Source: Fidelibacterota bacterium 46_43 | GTDB lineage: Bacteria > Fidelibacterota > Fidelibacteria > Fidelibacterales > Fidelibacteraceae | NCBI GenBank assembly: GCA_001509335.1 | Contig: LGGY01000125.1 | Location: 1-28,581, forward strand | DNA: 28,581 nt | Direction of reading: 5' to 3' | Part shown: positions 22,795 through 28,581 of the stretch, piece after piece | Layout of the letters: each line of letters begins with the position of its first letter | How positions within the stretch are numbered: position 1 is the stretch's first letter | Translations under genes and position numbers: made by a program | The notes under the pieces: generated by a model | Told to the model about the DNA's origin: nothing | The model's database searches: none | Seen by the model: only the letters and a program-made list of their open reading frames with translations

Positions 22795-23109
22795 TTATTT
22801 CCCTTCATCCACTTGTTCGCCCGTTTTCTTTCCATAACGGACACGGGATCCGTCAGCAAGTATCCGCTTCCCGGTACGGGTCGGCTGATTGCCCTGAACC
22901 AACATCACATTGGATGCATGAATCGGGGCCTCTTTTTCAACGATGCCGCCCTGTGGATTTTGCTGATTAGGCCGGGTGTGGCGTTTTACCAGGTTCACAC
23001 CCTCAACGATAATCCGGTTTCGTACCGGGAATACTTTGAGGATCTTCCCGGTTTTCCCCCGGTCTTTCCCCGTAATGACTTTAACGGTGTCATTTTTCTT
23101 TACGTGCAC
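22795..23109 (-). CDS. rplX: 50S ribosomal protein L24 (GTG start)
   Basis: L24 is one of two 50S assembly initiators and later lines the tunnel exit. The protein is 104 residues when started at GTG 23107-23109, giving an N terminus MHVKKNDTVKVITGKDRGKT with the KOW motif. A longer reading from an ATG at 23148 would overlap rplN by 29 bases and add 13 non-conserved residues. The GTG is preferred because AAGGAG (23116-23121) lies 6 bases upstream and because the KOW motif should be close to the N terminus. It lies 10 bases after rplN. Confidence 0.94.
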   Translation of the reverse strand: MHVKKNDTVKVITGKDRGKTGKILKVFPVRNRIIVEGVNLVKRHTRPNQQNPQGGIVEKEAPIHASNVMLVQGNQPTRTGKRILADGSRVRYGKKTGEQVDEGK

Positions 23110-23115
23110 GGGACT

Positions 23116-23121
23116 CTCCTT
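23116..23121 (-). promoter_or_regulatory. Ribosome binding site fixing the rplX GTG start
   Basis: AAGGAG on the minus strand, 6 bases from GTG 23107-23109. Its first two bases belong to the rplN TAA stop codon. It supports the shorter rplX reading frame over the ATG at 23148. Confidence 0.8.
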
Positions 23122-23488
23122 ACAATACTTCAGGTGCCATTGAGACAATTTTCATATACTGTCTTTCACGCAGTTCACGGGCTACGGGGCCGAAGATTCG
23201 GGTCCCGATGGGTTCACCCTGAGGGTTGATTAATACGGCTGCATTTTCGTCGAAACGGATATAGGAGCCGTCCGGGCGTCCCACTTCCTTTTTCGTGCGG
23301 ACAATAACTGCCTGGGCTACATCACCCTTTTTGGCTGTTCCGCCGGGAATCGCCTGCTTGACAGCGACAACAATAACATCACCTACTGTTGCATACCGGC
23401 GGCGTGTTCCGCCCAGGACTTTAATGCACTGGACGACTTTCGCCCCGGAATTATCGGCAACCCGCAATTTGGATTCAACTTGTATCAT
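23120..23488 (-). CDS. rplN: 50S ribosomal protein L14
   Basis: L14 lies on the subunit interface and forms bridge B8 with 16S rRNA; it is also the docking site of the silencing factor RsfS. The 122-residue sequence starts MIQVESKLRVADNSGAKVVQ and carries YATVGDVIVVAVKQAIPGG plus GTRIFGPVARELRERQYMKI in its last third. No insertions are present. The gene starts with ATG and lies 20 bases after rpsQ. Confidence 0.98.
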   Translation of the reverse strand: MIQVESKLRVADNSGAKVVQCIKVLGGTRRRYATVGDVIVVAVKQAIPGGTAKKGDVAQAVIVRTKKEVGRPDGSYIRFDENAAVLINPQGEPIGTRIFGPVARELRERQYMKIVSMAPEVL

Positions 23489-23508
23489 CTCGCAATGCCT
23501 TTCTCAGT

Positions 23509-23769
23509 TTAAACTTCGGGTTCACGGTCTATGATTTCAACAAGGCGCCATCTTTTGCGTTTGCTTAAAGGGCGTGTTTCAACGATACGGACCGTATCTC
23601 CGATCCGGCATTCGTTCTTTTCATCATGGGCCATGAACTTCACACTGCGTGTGATATACTTTCCGTAAACCGGATGTTTGATTTTTCGGCTAATCAGGAC
23701 AGTCACGGATTTATCCATCTTATCGCTGACCACTTTGCCAATTCGGACTTTTTGATTTTTAGTGCTCAT
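23509..23769 (-). CDS. rpsQ: 30S ribosomal protein S17
   Basis: S17 is a primary binder of the 16S rRNA 5' domain with an OB fold. The 86-residue protein shows RIGKVVSDKMDKSVTVLISR and the signature GDTVRIVETRPLSKRKRWRL. It has a normal C terminus (VEIIDREPEV). It follows rpmC by 15 bases and starts with ATG. Confidence 0.98.
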   Translation of the reverse strand: MSTKNQKVRIGKVVSDKMDKSVTVLISRKIKHPVYGKYITRSVKFMAHDEKNECRIGDTVRIVETRPLSKRKRWRLVEIIDREPEV

Positions 23770-23784
23770 GCATTATCCCAGTTA

Positions 23785-23985
23785 TTAGCGCTTACCCAGT
23801 TCATATTCACGCAATATGGTCTTCAGTTGGGCAATTTCTTTTTTTACCTTTCTTATCTGCAGAGGATTATCAAGTTGTTGCAGGGTAAGTTGAAACCGCA
23901 AGTTCATTAATGCTTCCTCATTATCCCGCAATTTGATCACGGCTTCTTCCTGCGTGAGTTCTTTGAGTTCCATTTTAGACAACAT
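23785..23985 (-). CDS. rpmC: 50S ribosomal protein L29
   Basis: L29 is a two-helix protein beside the tunnel exit, next to L23, where it helps form the docking site for trigger factor and SRP. The 66-residue sequence reads MELKELTQEEAVIKLRDNEE from residue 5, then NLRFQLTLQQLDNPLQIRKVKK in two pieces. The ATG at 23985 is chosen because AGGAGG lies 7 bases away. That ribosome site is made by the last two glycine codons of rplP, so rpmC initiation depends on sequence inside its neighbour. Confidence 0.96.
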   Translation of the reverse strand: MLSKMELKELTQEEAVIKLRDNEEALMNLRFQLTLQQLDNPLQIRKVKKEIAQLKTILREYELGKR

Positions 23986-23988
23986 GAT

Positions 23989-24408
23989 TTATCCTCCTAT
24001 TTCCCGGCGTGAAACCATTTTCGTCTTGATAGGAAGCTTATTGGAAGCCAGGCGAAAAGCCTGTTTTGCCATCTCTTCCGTTACACCTTCCACTTCAAAC
24101 ATGATCCGACCAGGCTTCACGACGGCTACCCAGAATTCGGGTCCGCCTTTCCCCTTCCCCATACGGGTCTCAAGGGGCTTTTTGCTCACGGGCTTGTGAG
24201 GGAAAATCCGAATCCACATTTTTCCGTGTTTACGAACAACACGGGAAATGGCAACACGGGCGGACTCAATCTGTCGGCTGGTAATCCAGGATGCTTCAAG
24301 GGCTTTCAGTCCGTAATCTCCGTAGCTCACTTCTGAACCCCGAAACGCGAATCCAGTTCTGCGTCCTCTGTGTTGCCGGCGATATTTTACCTTACGAGGC
24401 ATTAACAT
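23989..24408 (-). CDS. rplP: 50S ribosomal protein L16
   Basis: L16 contacts the A-site tRNA elbow and the peptidyl-transferase region and joins late in 50S assembly. The 139-residue protein starts MLMPRKVKYRRQHRGRRTG, aligning with the usual MLxPKRTKFRKxHRGR start. It has the signatures KMWIRIFPHKPVSKKPLETRMG (two pieces) and GKGGPEFWVAVVKPGRIMFE. It follows rpsC by 24 bases. Its stop lies 3 bases before the rpmC start, and its last two Gly codons (GGA GGA) form the rpmC ribosome site. Confidence 0.97.
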   Translation of the reverse strand: MLMPRKVKYRRQHRGRRTGFAFRGSEVSYGDYGLKALEASWITSRQIESARVAISRVVRKHGKMWIRIFPHKPVSKKPLETRMGKGKGGPEFWVAVVKPGRIMFEVEGVTEEMAKQAFRLASNKLPIKTKMVSRREIGG

Positions 24409-24432
24409 GAGAAAAAATCTCCGTTCTTCATT

Positions 24433-25062
24433 TTAAATTGTGTTTACTTCACCGTTGCAAATCCAGACTTTGATGCCGATACATCCGTAACTGGTGTTCG
24501 CCGTGACGGATGCATAATCAATATCGGCACGAAGTGTGTGCAGGGGTACCCGTCCCTCACGGGCAGATTCAACACGGGCCATTTCTGCACCACCCAGGCG
24601 TCCGGAACACTGAATTCTGATACCTTCAGCGCCCATGCGCATTGTGCTCTGGATTGCACGTTTGATCGCACGTCTGAAAGAGACTTTTCTTTCAAGCTGC
24701 TGGGCAATGTTTTCACCCACCAGATATGCGTCCAGTTCAGGCTTTTTTATCTCAACAATGTTTACCTGAACATCAGATTGTGTGAGTTTTCTAATCTCTT
24801 CTCTCAGCTGATCGACTTCTTTTCCCTTGGCGCCGATAACAATTCCGGGTCTGGATGTATGAATCGTTATGGTGATCAGCTTGGTTGTCCTTTGAATCTC
24901 CACCTTGGAGACACCACCTTTTGAGAGTCTTTTGGATACATACTTCCGAAGCATCAGATCTTCAGACAGTTTTCCTGCAAAATTTCTCTCGTCAAACCAG
25001 TTGGATAACCAGCTTTTGGTGATACCAAGACGAAATCCGTAGGGATGTGTTTTCTGACCCAA
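24433..25062 (-). CDS. rpsC: 30S ribosomal protein S3 (TTG start)
   Basis: S3 lines the mRNA entry channel and, with S4 and S5, gives the ribosome its helicase activity. The 209-residue protein begins MGQKTHPYGFRLGITKSW. It has a KH domain with RPGIVIGAKGKEVDQL (GAKG at 77-80) and the C-terminal domain signature SGRLGGAEMARVESAREGRVPLHTLRADIDY in parts. It is slightly shorter than E. coli S3 (233). The start is TTG (25060-25062) with AAGGAG at 25069-25074, 6 bases away. That site is formed by the last two sense codons of rplV, whose stop follows. Confidence 0.97.
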   Translation of the reverse strand: MGQKTHPYGFRLGITKSWLSNWFDERNFAGKLSEDLMLRKYVSKRLSKGGVSKVEIQRTTKLITITIHTSRPGIVIGAKGKEVDQLREEIRKLTQSDVQVNIVEIKKPELDAYLVGENIAQQLERKVSFRRAIKRAIQSTMRMGAEGIRIQCSGRLGGAEMARVESAREGRVPLHTLRADIDYASVTANTSYGCIGIKVWICNGEVNTI

Positions 25063-25065
25063 TCT

Positions 25066-25440
25066 CTACTCCTTTTTTGTCGATGCCGTTTCAGCTGTTT
25101 CAGGCAGGCCAACTTTGACTGTCACATGGCTGGTCCGTTTGCGAATCAGATAAGCCCTTCCCATGGATCTGGGCTGAATCCTGCGGGTTATCGGTCCTTT
25201 ATCCACATACGCTTCCTTGATCATCAACTCTTCGGGGTTAACTTTGCTTCCCTCATCCGAGTTGATATAATTGGACACCGCCGAACGAATGGTCCCTTCT
25301 ACTATTTTCGCCGCCTTATTCGGCAGGAAATGAAGGGCATTCAGCGCATGGTCCACACGTTTTCCACGGACCAGGTCCAGCATCGGCTTGATTTTCTTTG
25401 TACTGTGATGTACATATTTATTTACTGCGCGTGCTTCCAT
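25066..25440 (-). CDS. rplV: 50S ribosomal protein L22
   Basis: L22 spans the 50S subunit and its beta-hairpin forms part of the tunnel constriction with L4. The 124-residue protein shows MLDLVRGKRVDHALNALHFL and the hairpin region GPITRRIQPRSMGRAYLIRKR, the latter in the C-terminal third. It is about ten residues longer than usual because of a polar tail (ETAETASTKKE). The tail codons encode the rpsC ribosome site. It follows rpsS by 22 bases. Confidence 0.97.
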   Translation of the reverse strand: MEARAVNKYVHHSTKKIKPMLDLVRGKRVDHALNALHFLPNKAAKIVEGTIRSAVSNYINSDEGSKVNPEELMIKEAYVDKGPITRRIQPRSMGRAYLIRKRTSHVTVKVGLPETAETASTKKE

Positions 25441-25462
25441 TATGTACCTGTCTTATCAGTTA

Positions 25463-25723
25463 TTATTTCTTGTCATGCCCACGATATGTCCGAGTCGGGG
25501 CAAATTCGCCTAACTTATGCCCTACCATGTTTTCCGTTACATATACCGGGATAAATTTCATTCCATTATGAACAGCAAAGGTATATCCCACGAATTCCGG
25601 CGATATGGTGGATCTCCGGGCCCAGGTTTTAATCACCTTCTTTTTACCGGTCCCGGACATCTCTTCGATTTTCGCCAGAATTTTTTCATCAACATAAGGA
25701 CCTTTTTTCAGTGATCTTGTCAT
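25463..25723 (-). CDS. rpsS: 30S ribosomal protein S19
   Basis: S19 sits at the top of the 30S head and takes part in bridges B1a/b with S13. The 86-residue protein reads MTRSLKKGPYVDEKILAKIE at the start, with the signature FVGYTFAVHNGMKFIPVYVTENMVGHKLGEFAPTR in the second half (quoted parts: FAVHNGMKFIPVYV and GHKLGEFAPTR). It is 13 bases after rplB and starts with ATG. Confidence 0.98.
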   Translation of the reverse strand: MTRSLKKGPYVDEKILAKIEEMSGTGKKKVIKTWARRSTISPEFVGYTFAVHNGMKFIPVYVTENMVGHKLGEFAPTRTYRGHDKK

Positions 25724-25736
25724 GTTTTATGGTTCC

Positions 25737-26564
25737 TTATTTTTTTCGCCTGGCCACGATATACTTATCGCTGCCTTTGTTCTTCTTACGTGTTTTATAA
25801 CCTTTGGTCGGTTTACCCCAGGGAGTTCTGGGATGTCCGCCACCGCTGGTTCTTCCTTCACCACCACCCATAGGATGGTCGATGGGATTCATGGCAACAC
25901 CGCGAACTTTCGGGCGTTGACCGAGCCAGCGTTTCCGTCCGGCTTTACCCAGCGACACGTTGGCATGCTCTTTATTTCCAATTTCTCCTACAGTGGCATA
26001 GCACCGGTCCAGTATCATTCTCATTTCACCGGAAGGAAGTTTCAGGGTGACATACTTTCCCTCTTTGGCCATGATTTGAGCCGCAGCACCTGCCCCGCGG
26101 GCAATCTGTCCACCTTTACCAGGTTTCATTTCAATATTGTGAACAACTGTACCTGATGGGATTTTGGACAACGGCAGAGAATTCCCCACCTTGATAGCCA
26201 CATCTTCACCGGATATCACCTGGTCGCCAACTTTGAGTCCCGATGGCGCCAGAATGTAGCGCTTTTCACCGTCGGCATACTGCAAAAGGGCAATATCGGC
26301 AGACCGGTTGGGATCATATTCCAAAGCCACAATTTTTGCAGGAATGTTGAATTTATTCCGTTTGAAATCAATAATCCGGTATTGTCTTTTCTGACCGCCT
26401 CCCCGTCTGCGGACACTGATACGACCTTTGCTGTTTCTGCCCCCTGAAGAAGGATTCGCTTTTAACAGCTTTTTTTCCGGTTCCTTCTTTGTCAGGTGGC
26501 TGAAATCCAGTGTCGTCTTTGTCCGTAATCCGGGAGTATGCGGTTTGTACGTTTTAATCGGCAT
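25737..26564 (-). CDS. rplB: 50S ribosomal protein L2
   Basis: L2 is one of the largest 50S proteins, needed for subunit association (bridge B7b) and for peptidyl-transferase centre organisation. The 275-residue sequence begins MPIKTYKPHTPGLRTKTTLD. It has the two beta-barrel domains and the signature RGVAMNPIDHPMGGGEGR, whose His corresponds to the conserved E. coli His229. The C terminus GYKTRKKNKGSDKYIVARRK is normal. It follows rplW by 11 bases. Confidence 0.98.
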   Translation of the reverse strand: MPIKTYKPHTPGLRTKTTLDFSHLTKKEPEKKLLKANPSSGGRNSKGRISVRRRGGGQKRQYRIIDFKRNKFNIPAKIVALEYDPNRSADIALLQYADGEKRYILAPSGLKVGDQVISGEDVAIKVGNSLPLSKIPSGTVVHNIEMKPGKGGQIARGAGAAAQIMAKEGKYVTLKLPSGEMRMILDRCYATVGEIGNKEHANVSLGKAGRKRWLGQRPKVRGVAMNPIDHPMGGGEGRTSGGGHPRTPWGKPTKGYKTRKKNKGSDKYIVARRKK

Positions 26565-26575
26565 AGATCTTTTCC

Positions 26576-26899
26576 TTAAACAGCTGTTTCACCTTCAAAC
26601 AGGTCAATTCGTTCGTCAGGACGCAGGGTTACGATGGCCTTTTTCCAGTGAGCTCTCCGTCCATTGGTCCGGATTACTTTACCGCCACTGCGTACCGTCT
26701 GAGTTTTTGATTTGCCTTTTAATCTCACGACGGCCACTTTCTCCACGTGAACATTGAAGCGTTCTTCCACTGCATTCTTGATGGTCATTTTATTTGCAGC
26801 CATATCGACTTTGAAAGCGTACTTGCGTTCCGTTTCAGACAGATATGTCATTTTTTCCGTGAGGAGTGGCCTGAGAATCACATGTCTTTCTTTTTCCAC
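26576..26899 (-). CDS. rplW: 50S ribosomal protein L23 (GTG start)
   Basis: L23 lies at the tunnel exit and is the main docking point for trigger factor and SRP. The 107-residue protein starts MEKERHVILRPLLTEKMTYL and has the typical YAFKVDMAANKMTIKNAVEE helix and the loop RVRLKGKSK-like segment (here VVRLKGKSKTQTVRSGGK). It has a short extra C-terminal stretch (DERIDLFEGETAV). The start is GTG (26897-26899); an AGGTG-like ribosome site is near. It lies 7 bases after rplD. Confidence 0.96.
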   Translation of the reverse strand: MEKERHVILRPLLTEKMTYLSETERKYAFKVDMAANKMTIKNAVEERFNVHVEKVAVVRLKGKSKTQTVRSGGKVIRTNGRRAHWKKAIVTLRPDERIDLFEGETAV

Positions 26900-26906
26900 C
26901 TTACAC

Positions 26907-27542
26907 CTATGGTTTCAATAATGTGTTCAGTTTCTCGGTGGCACTCTTTTCCATCAAAAGCACGTCACAATCGAGAATGTCAAAGGTTGATACCCGTTCC
27001 GCGGGAATGATGTATACATTGGGCACATTCCGGCTTGCCATATACAATTCGTCGGAAATTTCTTCTACAAGAATGGTCAGTTTTTTATCGGCAAGTTTCA
27101 GATTGTTCAGCAATTCAACAAATTCCCGGGTTTTGGGGCTTTCCACCTTGATTTCATCCACCACAACAACCCGATCATTTTTCAGCATTGTGGATAAGGC
27201 ACTGCGTCTGGCAAGACGGCGGACCTTTTTATTGAGCTTTTGAGTGTACAGATGAGGTTTGGGGGCAAAGGCTTTACCACCGCCGACCCAGATGGGTGAG
27301 CGGTTACTACCGGCACGGGCCGTTCCACGTCCCTTTTGCCGCCAGGGTTTCCGGCCGCCTCCGCGAACCTCTCCCCGGGTTTTTCCTTTGTGAGTCCCCT
27401 GCCTCATATTGGCCAGTTCCGCCTGGACAGCTGCATGCATGCAGTGTTCATTCGGTTCAATACCGAATACATCCGGCGAGAGTTCCACCGTTGAGTTTAA
27501 AGGACTTCCGTCATTTTTCAGTACTTGTATTTTCATGTCCAT
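26907..27542 (-). CDS. rplD: 50S ribosomal protein L4
   Basis: L4 reaches into the exit tunnel with a long loop and in E. coli represses the S10 operon. The sequence contains GTHKGKTRGEVRGGGRKPWRQKGRGTARAGS (signature pieces GKTRGEVRGGGRKPW and KGRGTARAGSNRSP) and the globular part NDRVVVVDEIKVESPKTRE. Start choice: the frame opens with TTG at 27545, ATG at 27542 and ATG at 27536. I use the ATG at 27542 because it overlaps the rplC TGA by one base and GAGG lies 4 bases away, giving 211 residues. The ATG at 27536 (MKIQVLKNDG) is nearly as good. Confidence 0.95.
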   Translation of the reverse strand: MDMKIQVLKNDGSPLNSTVELSPDVFGIEPNEHCMHAAVQAELANMRQGTHKGKTRGEVRGGGRKPWRQKGRGTARAGSNRSPIWVGGGKAFAPKPHLYTQKLNKKVRRLARRSALSTMLKNDRVVVVDEIKVESPKTREFVELLNNLKLADKKLTILVEEISDELYMASRNVPNVYIIPAERVSTFDILDCDVLLMEKSATEKLNTLLKP

Positions 27543-28165
27543 CAATCCTCTAACTTCATAATACGGATGATCCCGTTCCTCGCGCCTGGAACACTGCCTT
27601 TAACCAGCAACAGGTTTTTTTCTGTGTTCACTTCGACGACTCTCAGGTTCCGGATGGTGACTGTTTCGTTTCCCATCTGTCCGGCCATGCGCATTCCCTT
27701 CCACACTCTGGATGGTGATGAACTGGCACCGATGGAACCGGGAGCTCTGAAACGGTCACTCTGACCATGGGTTTTCGGCCCCCCGTGGAAACCGTGACGC
27801 TTCATGCCACCCTGGAATCCCTTTCCTTTGGATGTGCCGGTAACGGCGACAACATCCCCGGGCTTGAAGATATCCACGGTGATTTCTGAACCGGTTTTCA
27901 GTCCGTCCGCTTCAAAATCACGAAACTCTTTCAATACTCTGAGCGCTTTACCGCTCTTTTTCAAATGCCCAAGTCTGGGCTTATTCAAGACTTTTTCCCG
28001 GGCTTCTTCAAAACCAAGCTGTACTGCATTGTATCCGTCTTTATCCTGCGTTTTGATCTGTGTTACATAACACGGACCCGCTTCAATGACGGTTACGGGA
28101 ATATTCTTGCCGTACTGGTCGAAGATTCGGGTTAATCCGATTTTTCGTCCTATGATTCCGTTCAC
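27542..28165 (-). CDS. rplC: 50S ribosomal protein L3 (GTG start)
   Basis: L3 is an early 50S assembly protein whose long finger reaches the peptidyl-transferase centre. The 207-residue protein shows MNGIIGRKIGLTRIFDQYGK at the start and the signature FQGGMKRHGFHGGPKTHGQS with GSIGASSSPSRVWKGMRMAG after it. The start is GTG (28163-28165), with an AAAGGT ribosome site 7 bases away, 3 bases after rpsJ. Its TGA overlaps the rplD start, giving coupled translation. Confidence 0.97.
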   Translation of the reverse strand: MNGIIGRKIGLTRIFDQYGKNIPVTVIEAGPCYVTQIKTQDKDGYNAVQLGFEEAREKVLNKPRLGHLKKSGKALRVLKEFRDFEADGLKTGSEITVDIFKPGDVVAVTGTSKGKGFQGGMKRHGFHGGPKTHGQSDRFRAPGSIGASSSPSRVWKGMRMAGQMGNETVTIRNLRVVEVNTEKNLLLVKGSVPGARNGIIRIMKLED

Positions 28166-28168
28166 CGT

Positions 28169-28477
28169 TTATACCTTTATCTCTATATCAACACCTGCGG
28201 GTAAATCCAGCTTCATTAGTTCATCAATGGTTTTTGTAGTTGTATTCAATATTTCCACAATCCGTTTATGAACCTTCATCTGGAATTGTTCACGTGATTT
28301 CTTGTTCACATGGGGTGAACGAAGAACCGTATAGACTGATTTGCGGGTTGGCAAAGGAATGGGGCCGGCAATGATGGCTCCGGTTGCCTTGGCCCGCTGG
28401 ACAATCTTTTCCGTGGATTTATCCAACAGGTTATGATCGTATGATTTTAATGCTATGCGTATTTTTTGTCCTGCCAT
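28169..28477 (-). CDS. rpsJ: 30S ribosomal protein S10 (NusE)
   Basis: S10 binds the 30S head and, as NusE, joins NusB and NusG in transcription antitermination and coupling. The 102-residue protein has MAGQKIRIALKSYDHNLLDK at the start, the signature GPIPLPTRKSVYTVLRSPHV with the extended loop, and the end DLPAGVDIEIKV. All are standard. It begins 14 bases after the tuf stop, with AGGAAAG overlapping that stop as ribosome site. No promoter space remains, so it is read through from tuf. Confidence 0.98.
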   Translation of the reverse strand: MAGQKIRIALKSYDHNLLDKSTEKIVQRAKATGAIIAGPIPLPTRKSVYTVLRSPHVNKKSREQFQMKVHKRIVEILNTTTKTIDELMKLDLPAGVDIEIKV

Positions 28478-28491
28478 GATGGTCTGCTTTC

Positions 28492-28581
28492 CTATTCAAT
28501 AATGTCCGTCACAACACCGGCACCTACGGTCCGTCCGCCTTCACGGATGGCAAACCGCAACTCTTTTTCCATGGCGATGGG
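28492..28581 (-). CDS. tuf: Elongation factor Tu, C-terminal fragment cut by the window edge
   Basis: Only the last 29 codons and the TAG stop are inside the window. They encode PIAMEKELRFAIREGGRTVG followed by AGVVTDIIE, the end of domain III of EF-Tu, the GTPase that delivers aminoacyl-tRNA to the ribosome. The rest of the gene lies beyond the right edge. Its position directly before rpsJ is the classic str-S10 junction. Confidence 0.95.
   Translation of the reverse strand, partial: PIAMEKELRFAIREGGRTVGAGVVTDIIE

Overview
This window comes from a bacterial chromosome, by eye in the mid-to-high 40s percent GC. Every gene I can support lies on the minus strand, so transcription runs from high to low coordinates. 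The best guess for the host is a member of the Fibrobacterota-Chlorobi-Bacteroidota (FCB) broad group, for example Marinimicrobia or a relative. The reasons are: a secreted double-propeller protein resembling PorZ with a FlgD-Ig-like C-terminal domain; secY followed directly by map with no adk, as in Bacteroidota; a ribosomal protein L17 with a long Lys/Glu-rich tail; a heptanucleotide spacer repeat; and a two-subunit glycine decarboxylase. This placement is inference; no 16S rRNA gene is present.

Region 1 (about 14.0-28.6 kb) is a complete, tightly packed S10-spc-alpha ribosomal operon. It begins with the 3' end of tuf and runs rpsJ-rplC-rplD-rplW-rplB-rpsS-rplV-rpsC-rplP-rpmC-rpsQ-rplN-rplX-rplE-rpsN-rpsH-rplF-rplR-rpsE-rpmD-rplO-secY-map-infA-rpmJ-rpsM-rpsK-rpsD-rpoA-rplQ. 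Gaps range from a 4-base overlap to 31 bases. Four of these genes (rpsC, rpsE, rpsM, rpsK) start with TTG behind well-placed Shine-Dalgarno sequences. Three (rplC, rplW, rplX) start with GTG. A strong intrinsic terminator follows rplQ, and it lies inside the signal-peptide codons of the next gene.

Region 2 (about 7.5-14.1 kb) is accessory and envelope related. In transcription order it holds a secreted GHL10-type glycoside hydrolase-like protein and an orphan imidazolonepropionase (hutI). Next come a small secreted protein of unknown function (TTG start) and a DUF350 membrane protein, bounded by a candidate promoter and a hairpin terminator. The region ends with a secreted SPOR-domain protein and the PorZ-like propeller protein, which has its own candidate promoter.

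Region 3 (about 0.1-7.5 kb) looks like one five-gene operon: alaS, gcvPB, a nucleoside kinase with a ThrRS-like N-terminal region, a class I/II aminotransferase and tadA. Gaps are 1-16 bases, with a candidate promoter in front of alaS. It combines tRNA charging, tRNA wobble editing and amino-acid metabolism. The tadA stop codon is formed by the edge of a degenerate 7-bp tandem repeat that fills the start of the window.

No stretch longer than about 110 bases lacks a gene. I see no tRNA, rRNA, CRISPR array, insertion sequence or phage gene, and no clear candidate for a wholly new system. The most unusual points are the terminator inside a signal-peptide coding region, the PorZ-like protein, the small secreted/DUF350 pair, and the repeat at the end of tadA.
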